From Ligustrum vulgare (taxonomy: Eukaryota; Streptophyta; Magnoliopsida; Lamiales; Oleaceae), in the NCBI GenBank assembly GCA_963555705.1, contig OY743171.1:24546852-24610851 (forward strand): a stretch of DNA of 64,000 nt, read 5' to 3'. The translations under genes were made by a program, and so were the position numbers. Positions 21,390 to 31,776 of the stretch are shown piece by piece. The notes beneath the pieces are model-generated. The model was not told the DNA's origin and made no database searches. It saw only the letters and a list, made by a program, of their open reading frames with translations. The stretch's first letter is position 1, and each line of letters starts with the position of its first letter.

Positions 21390-21833
21390 TGGACTCTGAA
21401 TTCAGGTTTTCTATCCAGTTTGATTTTTATGTTTATCATCGCGTTCCATAAAAATCATCCATATCTTGTTGAGTGTTTTGTTTTCAGTTTTTTGCGTTAT
21501 TCTTGTTCTTGAGTTTATTGAGTCTTTAATCCAGAAAATCGTTCAAAAAAATTTCAAAAGTGTTTGTTTTGCTTAATTCTTATCCGAATTAAGTTCCGTT
21601 TGTTTTGTCGTGTTCGTTGTCAAATTTTCGGATTTATAAAAAAAATTTATTTATTTATTTATTTATTTTATTCCGAAAATTCATCCAAAAAAAAAAGTCC
21701 ATTCAAGAACCACTTTCTTGAATTTCCTTCAATTCTTGATATTTGTTTCCTTTCAAGCCAGCAATAAAATTCGTTCTTGCTATTTGATGTCTAAATCCTC
21801 TTCGTTCTTGAATTTTTGAACGCCACATAAGGG

Positions 21834-22421
21834 ATGGATTATGATCCGGGCTCTTTATTCCAAACTAGATGTTATGTGGATCATAAGTGGTGCAGTTTGG
21901 CGATTGATGGAAAGTGCTTTACTAATTTCGTTAGTAGCACCGTAGTTGAAAAATTAGGATTGCTCCTAGAACCACACTATAAACCTTATAGGATGACGTG
22001 GATGAGGGAGTTTGAGAATTTCAAAGTAACCAAACAAGTTCTAGTGCCTATTGCTCAGAGAAGGTATAGTGAGGATGTATGGTGTGATGTAGTACCATTA
22101 AAATCTTATCATATTTTATTGGGAAAACCATGGAGACGTAGGAGGGAGGCTGTTTATGATAAGAGTATGCACATATACAAATTCCTTAAGAAAGGGAAAG
22201 CATGCGTACTATATGGGTTGACATTAGAGGATGTACTAGAAGATTCACGAATGGTAAGGAATGAGAGTGAAAGGTGGTGTAATAGGAAGCGTCGTGGGGG
22301 TAAGGACATTGAAAAGAAGGAGGGTGAGTTTAAATTAAAAATGGATAATCAAACTCCAAAACTTGATGAGGAAAATGTGGAGTTGGGTAGCGAGGAAGTG
22401 ATTAAGAAAAGAAATTGTTGA
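21834..22421 (+). CDS. Retropepsin-like ORF of the non-autonomous element
   Basis: An intact 195-codon frame. Residues 1-110 resemble the aspartic-protease segment of plant Ty3/gypsy polyproteins: LAIDGKCFTNFVSSTVVEKL (residues 22-41) stands where the family has an I-D-G-G-S-C-x-N active-site loop. The segment continues with LEPHYKPYRMTWM, VTKQVLVPIAQRRYSEDVWC and DVVPLKSYHILLGKPW (the conserved C-D-V-V-P and L-L-G-[RK]-P-W features). The catalytic aspartate is present, but the usual GGS is GKC. After residue 130 the sequence is lysine- and glutamate-rich. In autonomous elements this domain cleaves the polyprotein. Here no gag or pol follows, so retention of an open frame may reflect recent origin or use in trans. 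The start was chosen as the first ATG of the open stretch. Confidence 0.72.
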   Translation: MDYDPGSLFQTRCYVDHKWCSLAIDGKCFTNFVSSTVVEKLGLLLEPHYKPYRMTWMREFENFKVTKQVLVPIAQRRYSEDVWCDVVPLKSYHILLGKPWRRRREAVYDKSMHIYKFLKKGKACVLYGLTLEDVLEDSRMVRNESERWCNRKRRGGKDIEKKEGEFKLKMDNQTPKLDEENVELGSEEVIKKRNC

Positions 22422-22437
22422 TGATAAGAGGAATGAA

Positions 22438-22962
22438 TTGGGGGTTGAGGTAGAAGTTCAACATTTGAACTTTGAATTGAAAAATCCACATTTGAGTAGT
22501 AATGAGGTAGTGAACGAGCGTGGTGATAAAAATGTGGAGATAGGAGATGTGGTTGAATTTGAAAGTAAAAATATTGAAGAGGTGCTTGAGTGTGTAAAGT
22601 TAGAAGAGGTGCTTGAGAGAAAAGAAGTAGATGGGAATAAACAAGAACTTGTAAAGGAAGAACAAAGCGAAGAGAAGGACCTCGTGGTTCCAAAAGAGGA
22701 GTTGGAGATCATGATTTATCATGAATACAAGGATCCGTACCTTGTACCTCATGAAACTAACATTTCCCACCCTATTTTATTTAATTCTTTTTTGCAGGTT
22801 AATTGCACTTGGAACGATTGGTCACGCTACTTACACCCAAAGGTGTTTCTACTTCAATCCATTCATGTAACCCAAGTTACAGGATACTATTGGTCATCCC
22901 TCTGGCATGGAAGCAATAATTTTCCGTTTGATCCAGGGAGTGAAGTGAAACAACATGAATAA
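22438..22962 (+). CDS. Second ORF of the non-autonomous element, acidic, function unknown
   Basis: A 174-codon frame begins 16 bp after the protease-like ORF ends, in another reading frame, so the two may be one original ORF split by a frameshift. Residues 1-85 are strongly acidic and glutamate-rich (likely coiled coil). The C-terminal part is different (NCTWNDWSRYLHPKVFLLQS and NNFPFDPGSEVKQHE). It ends about 40 bp before the 3' LTR, where gypsy polyproteins of this type have a short conserved tail. I cannot assign a function. Confidence 0.55.
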   Translation: MGVEVEVQHLNFELKNPHLSSNEVVNERGDKNVEIGDVVEFESKNIEEVLECVKLEEVLERKEVDGNKQELVKEEQSEEKDLVVPKEELEIMIYHEYKDPYLVPHETNISHPILFNSFLQVNCTWNDWSRYLHPKVFLLQSIHVTQVTGYYWSSLWHGSNNFPFDPGSEVKQHE

Positions 22963-22990
22963 AGCTATGATTCGGGACGAATCATCCTAA

Positions 22991-23002
22991 AGAAGGAGGG
23001 TA
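22991..23002 (+). other. Polypurine tract, protease-only element
   Basis: AGAAGGAGGGTA directly precedes the TG of the 3' LTR at 23003. Confidence 0.85.
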
Positions 23003-23724
23003 TGATGTGTTCCGGACCCTCGACAATCGGAGTCATAGCAAGCTTGACGGAAAAAGTTAAATATTCAAGCCAAATAAAAGTGCAATCCAGTCAACCATGT
23101 CGGAATTAGATGCATAATATGTGTTTTTCGAGTAGAAATGGGCCACTAAGCAAAACTCATGGGCGGAAGCCCTTGAGCCGACTGATTTTATGGCCAAATT
23201 CCATCATTTGGGGCTTCAAAACAGCAAGTCAATTATGCAGACGGAAATTAGGATTTTTGCATATTTTTAGGTTAAATTTTGTTTTTAATTATTTGTTTGC
23301 CTATTTTAGAATTTTAGTCTAATTAGAATTCTATTTTGAGTCAATTAGCGGCTAGGCTATTTTACTTATTTATATTCTTTTCCATTCATTGTAATTCAGA
23401 CTTTGATGATTGAATAAAAATAGATTGAATGTTTTTCAATTGTTTAATGTGTGGATTCACATTACAAACCCAAACTTATCAAGATTGATTATCTTGTGGC
23501 GTTCATCCAGAACTTATCAAATATTCGCGAGAGTATTTGTGGCGTTGAAAATCAGAGACTTATCAAGGAGATTGGGCAAAGCCTTGTGGCGTTTCGAAAG
23601 TCGTGGTTCTTTATTCCGCATCGTCGAGCCATCGCGTCGTGAATATCGGGTCATGATTCATCCGTCCAACCACAACCTGAGTTCGGAACTTTCCGGCGTT
23701 TCTTCCGCATGTCGAACCTCATCA
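23003..23724 (+). repeat. 3' LTR, protease-only element
   Basis: 722 bp from TGATGTGTTCC to CCTCATCA. The following CTACA repeats the 5 bp before the 5' LTR. Confidence 0.92.
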
Positions 23725-25124
23725 CTACAGCAACAAGAATGACCCCGTTGAAGTCCTAAAACTAATTTTATGGGATGAGGAGGTATTTGCAATATTTTAT
23801 TATATTAGAATTATACATTACTTTTCTTATAGAAATTTCACTCATTATACTCATATGATGAGATTTTCCTAGGGAAGTAAGATCCAAGCTACATTGTTTA
23901 AAGACACAATTGAAAAGTTCTTTTCATTGCTTGAGAGAGGAAGATCATACCGAGTCTCAAATGAGGAAATTAAGAGCAATTAATCCCCAGTACTTCAATG
24001 TGAAAGATGAAATTGAACTTACCTTTATAGAAAAGACTGAGGTGGAGGAAATTGAGGACTTCGTTCCTTTTAGCATTTCAACTTTAAGTCATGTAGAATT
24101 CTCCAACATCTCAGACTTTGTAGCTGAAGGGAAATTGTTAGGTTTTATATCTTCATTTACAAATTTGATGCATTCTATATTTATATTTTAAACTAATAGG
24201 TTCAATTTTTTCCCAAATATTATAGGGGCAATGATTAGTGTGAAGGTTATTTTTGTTATTAGAAGCTAGGGAGTTCAAAAGCGTGAAATCATACTCATGA
24301 ATGGTAGGTACATTGTAAAACATATTGCTTTCTTCATTAAAATTATATTTTCTTACTTCATAATCGTAAATAATTCAATCTACCTGATTACCTTTTATTT
24401 GGCAGCCGAAAACAGTTAAGCTAACTCTGTGGGGAGACATGGCTGAGAATGAATGACAATACCTAGATGACAATGTTAAAGGCATTACAACAATTGCTTC
24501 ATTCAACATTAAAGCAAGCATCTATGAATGTGTTCATAAAAACATCAAATTATATGTAAATTAGAATGTTATTGCAATGAAATAACCCATCCCTCTAATG
24601 CAAGTAAAGTTGGTTTGTCTACAATGAAAAGCAGTTACATATTGACAAATCCAAATATAGATGAAGTGACAAAAATAAAGAAAAGGTATACATTTACTAA
24701 TCTTCTTGCAAATGTTCATTCCAATTTCTTTGTTTTTATTTAAAAGTGTTATTGTAGAAAAATCTGCATATACTTGTAGGATTTCGAGTGTGAAAAGTGA
24801 AAATGACTTGCAAGTGCTCCTACCCCCATCTAACCGAATGGAAGAATCACGAATAGTAACCTTGAATGAGATAGTTGTTGGAAGTGTTGAGGATCCATAT
24901 TGCTCATTTATAGGGAAAATCAAGAAAGTGCTAAACAAGAATAATCCTTGGTTCGAGAATTGTAATTCTTGCAAGTCAAGGGTCTATCCATCTGGAGATA
25001 AATCTACTGCTTTCTGTCGTCAATGCAATGATGAGGATGCATTGTTCATAAGAAAATATTTTTTAAGGCTTATTGTCTCTGATGGTGACAATGAAGCATT
25101 TATCACTTTATTTGATGCTGCAGA

Positions 25125-25577
25125 TGTTTAAAATTTTATTACAGATAATAATTTATCTATAATCTAAATAATCATCATGTTGGAATTATTAAGAATTAAA
25201 TAACTGAAGCGGAAGCGTACCTTAATTAAACGTGATTCATAATAAACGATTCGGCCTTTGGATCTTCTAAATCGATACGTAGTCCGTATTTTCTCTCTGA
25301 TGATGGGATGTCAGACAAGATGAACAATACGTAGGATTCAGGGACCATAACCGACTTTATATACTGAATTGCCAATTAACCTAATCCGGCCCATCATGAA
25401 TTAGGTAATGGCCTGGTATCTACACATAAAAGCCCATACATTTAATTAGATGCATTAAAGCCCGATATATCAAATCCTTATTAGATCACTTTAATTGGGC
25501 TTAACCAAATTGATAGCCTTTTATTCAATACACAATAATTCACATATAAGCCCACACGATTGATTAAAATCCTTACA
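25125..25577 (-). repeat. 3' LTR of copia element
   Basis: 453 bp. On the minus strand it opens TGTAAGGATTTTAATC. Only a handful of differences from the other LTR are visible, mostly in the first 10 bp on the plus strand (TGTTTAAAA against TGTTAGTAAA). Confidence 0.93.
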
Positions 25578-25592
25578 ATCTCCCACTTGGGC
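25578..25592 (-). other. Polypurine tract of copia element
   Basis: Read on the minus strand, GCCCAAGTGGGAGAT lies directly before the TGTAAGG that opens the 3' LTR, a typical plant copia purine tract. Confidence 0.88.
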
Positions 25593-26039
25593 TATATGTG
25601 TAACCTTACAATTGTGTATCAATCATAACCTTATGAGTACTCAGAATTTTGCTATCATTACTGAATGCATCCCCAAACAATCCGGTCCATCAATTATATC
25701 AACATAGGATCAAAGCGGCTTTCGCTACATTAATCGTAACTAAACCTTCAATGGTCACGTATATCGACATAACTGAATGACATGGATCAAGTATGGATGT
25801 GTAGCATGGAAATTACATGTAATGTGATCTTCAACGTGCCTATTTCCAACTGGTCCAAACTTTAGTGAGATCATCCTCAAACGAGTTCAGAGATAATAAA
25901 CCTGAAACCTTACAGCTGTAAATAACTTTAACTTTAAACTGTATCCAAAAGGACAGTAAATGTGTCTAAATCACCCAAAATACAAACTCCCACTGAAACC
26001 GAATATCCTTAAGAAATACAACACCCATATGAGTAATGT

Positions 26040-27400
26040 ACTCATGAAAGACCTTGGGTTGTAATACTTTAGTAAGCGGATCCGCAATTATGGAGTTTGT
26101 CCCAATGTGCTCTTATTGACACGTGTCCACTCTGAACTGTATCCTTCACAACCAGGAACTTATGTCAATGTATTTTGACTTAGTTGAGCTCCTGTTGTTA
26201 CTGGAATATAAATCTGCTGAGTTATTGTCACAATATAACTTTAGTGGTCTTTCTATACCATACAGAATATGCAGCCCAGTGACAAAATTTCGCAGCTATA
26301 TTCCATAATTAGATGCCCCCAAAATTGCTACAACTGTGCTGCCAAGTGAAAGAAGCTAAAGTGTCTATTAAGCACTCCATCCGGAAATAGCTCCTCCAAC
26401 CAGCAGATAAATGTAGCCTTTATGTGGATCTTTTACTTTCTTGGCATCTAGTAAAAATCGGAATCATAATACCATATGATCTCCAACTGATCCGATTTTC
26501 TGTATGTGAGCATGTAATCTTTTGTTCTCTTTAAATACCTTATAACCCATGTTTGGCTGCTTTCCAAACGATCCATCCCAGGGTTACTTAAATATCTCCT
26601 TAGTATCTCAATAATGTATGCAATATCCGAACGCATACAAATTTTAGCATACATCAGACTTTCTATAGCTTAACTATATGTGATCCTCTGCATTTCTTTA
26701 ACTTCAAGATAACTTTTCGGGCATTAGTCGAGACTAAATTTGTCTCCCTTAGCGATAGGGCTGTCCCCTGATTTACTGTCTTGCATGCCAAACCTCTTAA
26801 GCACTTTATCGATATAGCCCTTTTGTGACAATTCAAGAATACCCCGAGAACAATCCCGGTGTATCTGAATTCCTAATACAAAAGAGACGTCACCAAGATT
26901 TTTAATCTGAAAATTCCATGACAAAAATCTCATAATTTTATGTGACATGCCTATATCATTAGTGGCAAGCAATAATCAACATATAAAACCAGGACAATAT
27001 ACTTACTCCCACTGAACTTGTAATACAAACAACCATCAACAACATTAATCTCAAGACCAAATGAGATAATTACTTGATGAAATTTGTATTACCCTTAATG
27101 GGAAGCTGGCTTGAGTACATAAATGGATTTCTTTAATTTGCAAATCATCTCATCAATGTCTCCATTGAGAAACGTCGTCTTAACATCCATTTGATGTAAC
27201 TCGAGGTCAAAATGTGCAACAACCTGACTTTCCTGAAAGAGTCTTTCATTGAAACCGAAGAGAAAGTCTCTTTACAATCAATGCCATCATTCTGTGTAAA
27301 GCCCTTAGATACAAGACGAACCTTATATCTTTCCACATTACCTTTCGAATCCACTTTGGTTTAAAAATCCATTTAAGACCAATGGGCTTCGCACCTTCTA
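26040..27400 (-). pseudogene. copia reverse transcriptase / RNase H remnant
   Basis: Minus-strand frames keep clear copia pol motifs. GNVERYKVRLVSKGFTQNDG (27280-27350) lies at the start of RT. DIGMSHKIMRFLSWNF and SFVLGIQIHRDCSRGILELS (26830-26960) cover the segment after the RT catalytic loop. RYLSNPGMDRLESSQ and RYLKRTKDYMLTYRKSD (26480-26600) cover the RNase H lead-in. The YVDD catalytic region near 26970-27030 is disrupted, and stops and frameshifts separate all blocks. The product would copy the element RNA into DNA; this copy cannot. Confidence 0.85.
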
Positions 27401-28059
27401 GTAATAGGACAAAATCCAAACTTTATTGTCTTGCATATGCTTATACTCCTTATTTATGGCATCAATCCACTTTTGAGAGTTAGAACCCTGCATGGCCTGA
27501 TGGAATTGATTGTACCATCTTCCACCATTCCATTATTTCCTTATGTTCTTGGAAAAATACTATTTAATTATCCGGAATAGCATTTTTCCTTTTTCTCGTG
27601 GATCTCCTTAATGGCTTTAGTTATTGAGGTAGTTGAGTTTGTACTTCTGGAATTTACCTTATTTTGGATGGGAGGTTCTTCAACATTGTCTAGTTGAGGT
27701 TCCGAATATGCTTCTTGATCAATGACATGCATAAAAACTTGCACGTTGTCAAAAGCAATAGTAGGAATCGAAACCGATCCTTCCTCAACTTATTCCTTTA
27801 AGACAATATCTCTAACCTTATTTCTCCCCCCAAACTCAACATCCTCAAAAAATGTTGCAGTTCCCATTTCAAAAATTGACTTAAGTGTGGGATTATAAAA
27901 TTTAATAGCCCCTTAAACGCTCAGAATAACCAATAAAGTAGCTGCTTACTGTTTTGGAGTCCAATTTCTTTATGTGGCCTATAAGGCCTTGCTTTAGCTG
28001 GACATCCCCAAATGTAGAAATACTTTAGACTAGGTTTTTCTGCCTATCAAAAGTTCTTA

Positions 28060-28860
28060 AGGTATTTTAGCAGCTGCTTTAGTTAGTATTATGTATGATC
28101 TTTCTTTAAATGTCCAGATTTCTAACAAAAGAAACAGCCTTAATGTGTTTACGTGGTTTCTTTTGTTCTGAACCCTTAAATACTTTATGTTCTTTATTTC
28201 TTTTATTGTCCTTATCTTTAGAGGTGTTTGCCAAGTGATCTCAGTTCTGTCCTGCTTCAACTTTTCTTCCTCTTGCACACAAAATAGAATGAACTCATTT
28301 AGAGTTCATTTCTCCCCTTTAACAGTTATAACTGACCTTAAATTAACTGTATTGTGCAGGAAGCGATATCAATACCAAATGCACGAGCAAGTCATTAGAC
28401 GAGTCGAGTTTTAGTTCCTTAAGTTTTGAAGCAGTGTGAGACATCTACATGATGTACTCCCTTATTTTCCCATTGCCTTTATACTTTATTGAAATCAAAC
28501 TTTGCATAAGCGTGCTTGTTTCAGCCTTATCGTTTTTCGCAAAACGTTTCTTAATTTCGGCAAGGAATTCATTGGCATCATTTACCTCCTCAGATACTGT
28601 GCCACTAAAGGCTTCCGGAATGCCGCACTTAATGATCATGAGACTCACGTAATTTAAGCAATCCCACTTCTCAAAGTTCCTCATTTGATTAGATGAACTT
28701 TCATCCGTAAGAGGAGCAGGTTGCTCAATCCTTAGTACACGGTCTAGATCGATGCAGCCAACGAAAAGTTAATGTTCTTGTTTTGATCCTTAAAGTTTAT
28801 TCCATAAATACAGGGATTAAATTTGAGCTTGTAGATACACTACTAGCAGAATTTGAAACC
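28060..28860 (-). pseudogene. copia gag remnant
   Basis: Minus-strand frames read IIKCGIPEAFSGTVSEEVND, EFLAEIKKRFAKNDKAETST and QSLISIKYKGNGKIREYIM (28445-28684), the core of plant copia gag (UBN2-type). QEEEKLKQDRTEI follows near 28240-28275. A zinc-knuckle region near 28060-28150 is degraded. Gag would form the virus-like particle that packages element RNA. The central integrase-coding part that should follow is mostly deleted: pol pieces resume about 700 bp on. Confidence 0.85.
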
Positions 28861-28914
28861 GAATAGAGAACACTTAAATAAAATTGCTCACATAAATACC
28901 TTATTATGCAAATC

Positions 28915-29400
28915 ATATTTTCAAATAATGGTAGGGCCCATCACAAGATACCTGGCACAACATCAATATTTAGTCTTTGGACAGAAATATTGACTTGTAA
29001 GTGGTACTCTTGGTGTAGTAATCAAACACTGACAGTAAGACATGTCAACCAACAAACCTTTCTTTGGACCGATTTATTGATCACACGTAAAACCAAATAA
29101 CCGTCACGTATTTATCACCACAAGTTCATGTGAAATTCGGGCCAAAGATTGACCTTCCTTTGGGCCGATCAATATCCGCATAAAATAACACACAAACACC
29201 TAATTTTCCCTTAGTGTAGTGATCAAACACTGGCAATAAGACATGTTAACCAATAAACCTTTCTTTGGACCGATTTATTGGTCACACGTTAAACCAAATA
29301 ATTGCCACGTGTTTATCACAACAGGTGCATGTGAAATTCGAGCCAAATATTGACCTTCCTTTGGGCCGATCAATATTCGCAATGAATAACACACACAAAT
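28915..29400. repeat. ~202-bp tandem duplication in copia leader region
   Basis: TGTAGT[A/G]ATCAAACACTG occurs at about 29014 and 29215, followed in both copies by AACCTTTCTTTGGACCGATT, an ATTG[G/A]TCACACGT element and GACCTTCCTTTGGGCCGATC. A partial third copy may lie upstream, near 28915-28980. Confidence 0.82.
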
Positions 29401-29599
29401 ACCTTCTAGCATTCAAAGTTAATTAATATCCACAAGAGAGGTTGCTTTGGCAACATGTTGCTTCAACTAACTTACTTTCGAATATTATATCTCTTAAAAG
29501 ATTCCGATGTACCAAGATTTGAAACTGAAATCCATTGATTTGCATCTATATTTGACTTTAGGATTTGAATTATAGAATTCAAAACTTTAGAATAAAGCA

Positions 29600-30270
29600 A
29601 TCCTTAAGTTACGAGAGTCTAATTGCAATATTCTTAAACTTTTGGTGGCCAATTCTGTAAAATTTTAAGCTTGAAGGACTTAAATTACAATTTTCCCAAA
29701 ACTTTATTGGCCAATTTTGAGAAATTCCAAACTTTAGGTCCCAATTTGAAACAAAACCAAACTTTGGAGGTCCAAAATATGAAAATTTCAATCTTTAAAA
29801 GTTGATTTTGAAAATTTTCAAACTTTAGGAGCCAATTTAGCAAATTCCCAAACTTTAGGGACTTAAATTAAAAAAAATTCAAACTTTAAGGACCAATTTT
29901 GAAAATTTCCAAACTTTAGTGACTGAATTAGAAAATTTTCAAACTTTAGGGACTGAAAATGAAAATTTTCAAACTTTAAGGACCAAGTTAAAGAATTTCA
30001 GAACTTTAGGTGCTGTATTAGAAAATTTTCAAACCTTAAGGGACTGAATTTGAAAATTTTCAAACTTTAAGGGACCAAATTAGAGAATTTTGAAGCTTTA
30101 GGTACCAATTTTGAAAATTCTCAAACATTAGGGGCTGGATTGGAAAATTCTCAAACTTCAGGGGCTGAATCATATAATTCCATAACTTGAAAGGTCCTGA
30201 CTTAAATAAATTTATAACTTCAGGGGCTCAATTTATAAATCTCAAAACTTTAAGGGCCAACTTAAATGGT
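29600..30270. repeat. Degenerate ~30-bp minisatellite, AAACTTTAGGGACC type
   Basis: About 20 diverged units of the form AAACTTTAGGGACCAATTTT plus GAAAATTTTC cover the 5' leader of the copia element, between gag and the GC-rich segment. Unit length varies around 29-32 bp. Open frames here are chance products of the repeat. Confidence 0.85.
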
Positions 30271-30302
30271 TTTAATAACTTCGGATTTAAACATTATTTA
30301 AA

Positions 30303-30890
30303 ACAAATGGGGGGACCTGATGTGCAATTTAACATAATTACCCAAAATTGCAAAATAGCCCCTTAAGACTTCAAATTTCCAGCACAAGTCCTTCACCCAA
30401 AAATCTGTTTCTTTCGCAGCAGCTAGGGTTTTCAACCCTAGCCCGCCGCCTCCTCCAAATCCGGCAGAAGCGAAGCCATTATCGGCGACCTCCCCCGGCT
30501 GCAGCGCCTTCTCCGGCGCTGCACACTTCAGCGCCGCACAGCCAGTCTCCGCGCCGCGCAGCCAGCGCCATTCCCGGCGCTGCAATCCAGAAGCACAGCG
30601 TCGCTGTGTGCGACGCTGCAGCCCATCCCGGACGCTGCGACCTGCAGCGTCCACCGTGATGCAGCGCCGCTCGCTCGGACCGCCGCATGCAACCATTGAA
30701 ATCCGACGCAGCAACGCGCGGCGTCCCCACCAATTGCAACCCGTTCTCCGACCTCCATTCTTAATCCATCATCAACAAATTTCAACCACCACAAACCACC
30801 GTACACAACAACACATAATCCATTCACAGATTCATAACCAAGATTTTGAAGACCAAGATTTCGCACATTATACAGAGAGAAGATAGATTG
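30303..30890 (-). other. GC-rich leader segment with GGCGCTGCA repeats in copia element
   Basis: This is a sharp island of high GC in an AT-rich element, with repeated GGCGCTGCA/TGCAGCGCC motifs between about 30500 and 30660 and open frames on both strands (138 codons at 30298-30714 minus, 112 codons at 30528-30866 minus). It lies between the primer site and gag, so it belongs to the transcript leader. The overlapping open frames on both strands are what high GC produces by chance, and I find no domain. It could be a captured gene fragment or a lineage-specific leader. Confidence 0.6.
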
Positions 30891-30981
30891 GCTGTATGTG
30901 TATTTCTCAATTTGCTCTTAATCAGTAGATTGGTTTTTACATATGCGTTCAAAATTGATCTGATAATTCAACACGATGTTG

Positions 30982-30993
30982 GCTCTGATACCA
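30982..30993 (-). other. Primer binding site of copia element
   Basis: GCTCTGATACCA on the plus strand is the inverse of TGGTATCAGAGC. It lies 2 bp from the 5' LTR edge at 30996 and sets the element's orientation as minus. Confidence 0.93.
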
Positions 30994-30995
30994 CT

Positions 30996-31449
30996 TGTTA
31001 GTAAATTTTATTACAGATAATAATTTATCTATAATCTAAATAATCATCATGTTGGAATTATCAAGAATTAAATAACTGAAGCGGAAGCGTACCTTAATCA
31101 AACGTGATTCATAATAAACGATTCGGCCTTTGGATCTTCTAAATCGATACGTAGTCCGTATTTTCTCTCTGATGATGGGATGTCAGACAAGATGAACAAT
31201 ACGTAGGATTCAGGGACCATAACCGACTTTATATACTGAATTGCCAATTAACCTAATCCGGCCCATCATGAATTAGGTAATGGCCTGGTATCTACACATA
31301 AAAGCCCATACATTTAATTAGATGCATTAAAGCCCGATATATCAAATCCTTATTAGATCACTTTAATTGGGCTTAACCAAATTGATAGCCTTTTATTCAA
31401 TACACAATAATTCACATATAAGCCCACACGATTGATTAAAATCCTTACA
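30996..31449 (-). repeat. 5' LTR of copia element
   Basis: 454 bp. On the minus strand it ends ACTAACA immediately before the primer site. Confidence 0.93.
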
Positions 31450-31776
31450 GCAGAAAGTTTAGTTGGTTGTTGAGTCGTCGAATATGCAAAATTACTAACG
31501 GTAATTAACAGTTCTAAAATTTTCAACTTCTATTGATACGTCATCCAATTCGTACACGTGTTTTATTGTTTTGGATAGGCACAAAAGGGGAAAAGTGTGT
31601 ACTACAAAAATTAGGTGTTGCTTGACGATAAGAACTACAAGTGTTTGGTGAAGATGGACAATAAAGGTCGAACTGATAGAGCTAAGAAACAAATTGTGGT
31701 GCAAGAGGTACAGAAAGCTACAAATGGAGCAAATAAATTGAACAAAGTTTGCAGCCACGAGTTGGAAAAGAACTAG

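Larger units (their letters stand above)
20655..23724 (+). mobile_element. Non-autonomous LTR retrotransposon carrying a protease-like ORF, TSD CTACA
   Basis: Two 721-722 bp LTRs (20655-21375 and 23003-23724) are nearly identical, start TGATG and end CATCA, and are flanked by CTACA (20650-20654 and 23725-23729). A primer site lies at 21378 and a purine tract at 22991-23002. The 1627-bp interior encodes a retropepsin-like domain and a charged C-terminal segment but no RT, RNase H or integrase. It is thus complete in structure but needs enzymes in trans. It sits inside the RPA-like coding sequence. Confidence 0.92.
25125..31449 (-). mobile_element. Ty1/copia retrotransposon, degenerate coding region, TSD GCAGA
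   Basis: LTRs at 25125-25577 and 30996-31449 are almost identical and flanked by GCAGA (25120-25124 and 31450-31454). On the minus strand the 5' LTR is the right one. The primer site is at 30982-30993, then come a long leader, gag, pieces of pol in the order RT then RNase H, a polypurine tract and the 3' LTR. Most of the integrase is missing and the frames are full of stops. The order integrase-RT-RNase H and the sequence motifs mark it as copia. It interrupts the zinc-finger OB fold of the RPA-like gene. Confidence 0.93.
20539..31776 (+). pseudogene. RPA70-like (replication protein A large subunit) gene, broken by two LTR elements
   Basis: With both insertions removed, the segments follow the order of plant RPA1-type proteins, which bind single-stranded DNA through OB folds. 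ISIRQLTAFEEEWIIKVSIL (20573-20632) is followed across the first insertion by SNKNDPVEVLKLILWDEE (to 23782), a GT-AG intron, and KIQATLFKDTIEKFFSLLER. The next pieces are a DUF223-like part (NVKDEIELTFIEKTEVEEIE, 23998-24057) and KTVKLTLWGDMAENE (24411-24455). A zinc-finger OB fold at 24780-25124 has CNSC...CRQC (cysteines from 24962 and 25015). After the copia insertion the frame resumes AAESLVGC and ends at the stop at 31776. Internal stops show it is dead. RPA1-like genes occur both as host genes and as Helitron cargo; a decayed Helitron lies 7 kb downstream in the same orientation. Confidence 0.75.

Noticed and set aside
20762..21399. Open frames of 63-112 codons, duplicated at 23110-23742
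   Set aside because: They lie within the LTRs of the protease-only element and are copied with them; no domain is visible.
22349..22712. Minus-strand frames opposite the acidic ORF
   Set aside because: They are antisense shadows of Glu/Lys-rich codons, giving Ser/Leu/Phe-rich peptides.
24561..24974. Minus-strand 137-codon frame
   Set aside because: It is antisense to the RPA-like OB-fold coding sequence.
30298..30886. Overlapping open frames of 86-138 codons on both strands
   Set aside because: They arise from a GC-rich, stop-poor leader in the copia element; no domain, and frames on both strands are equally open.
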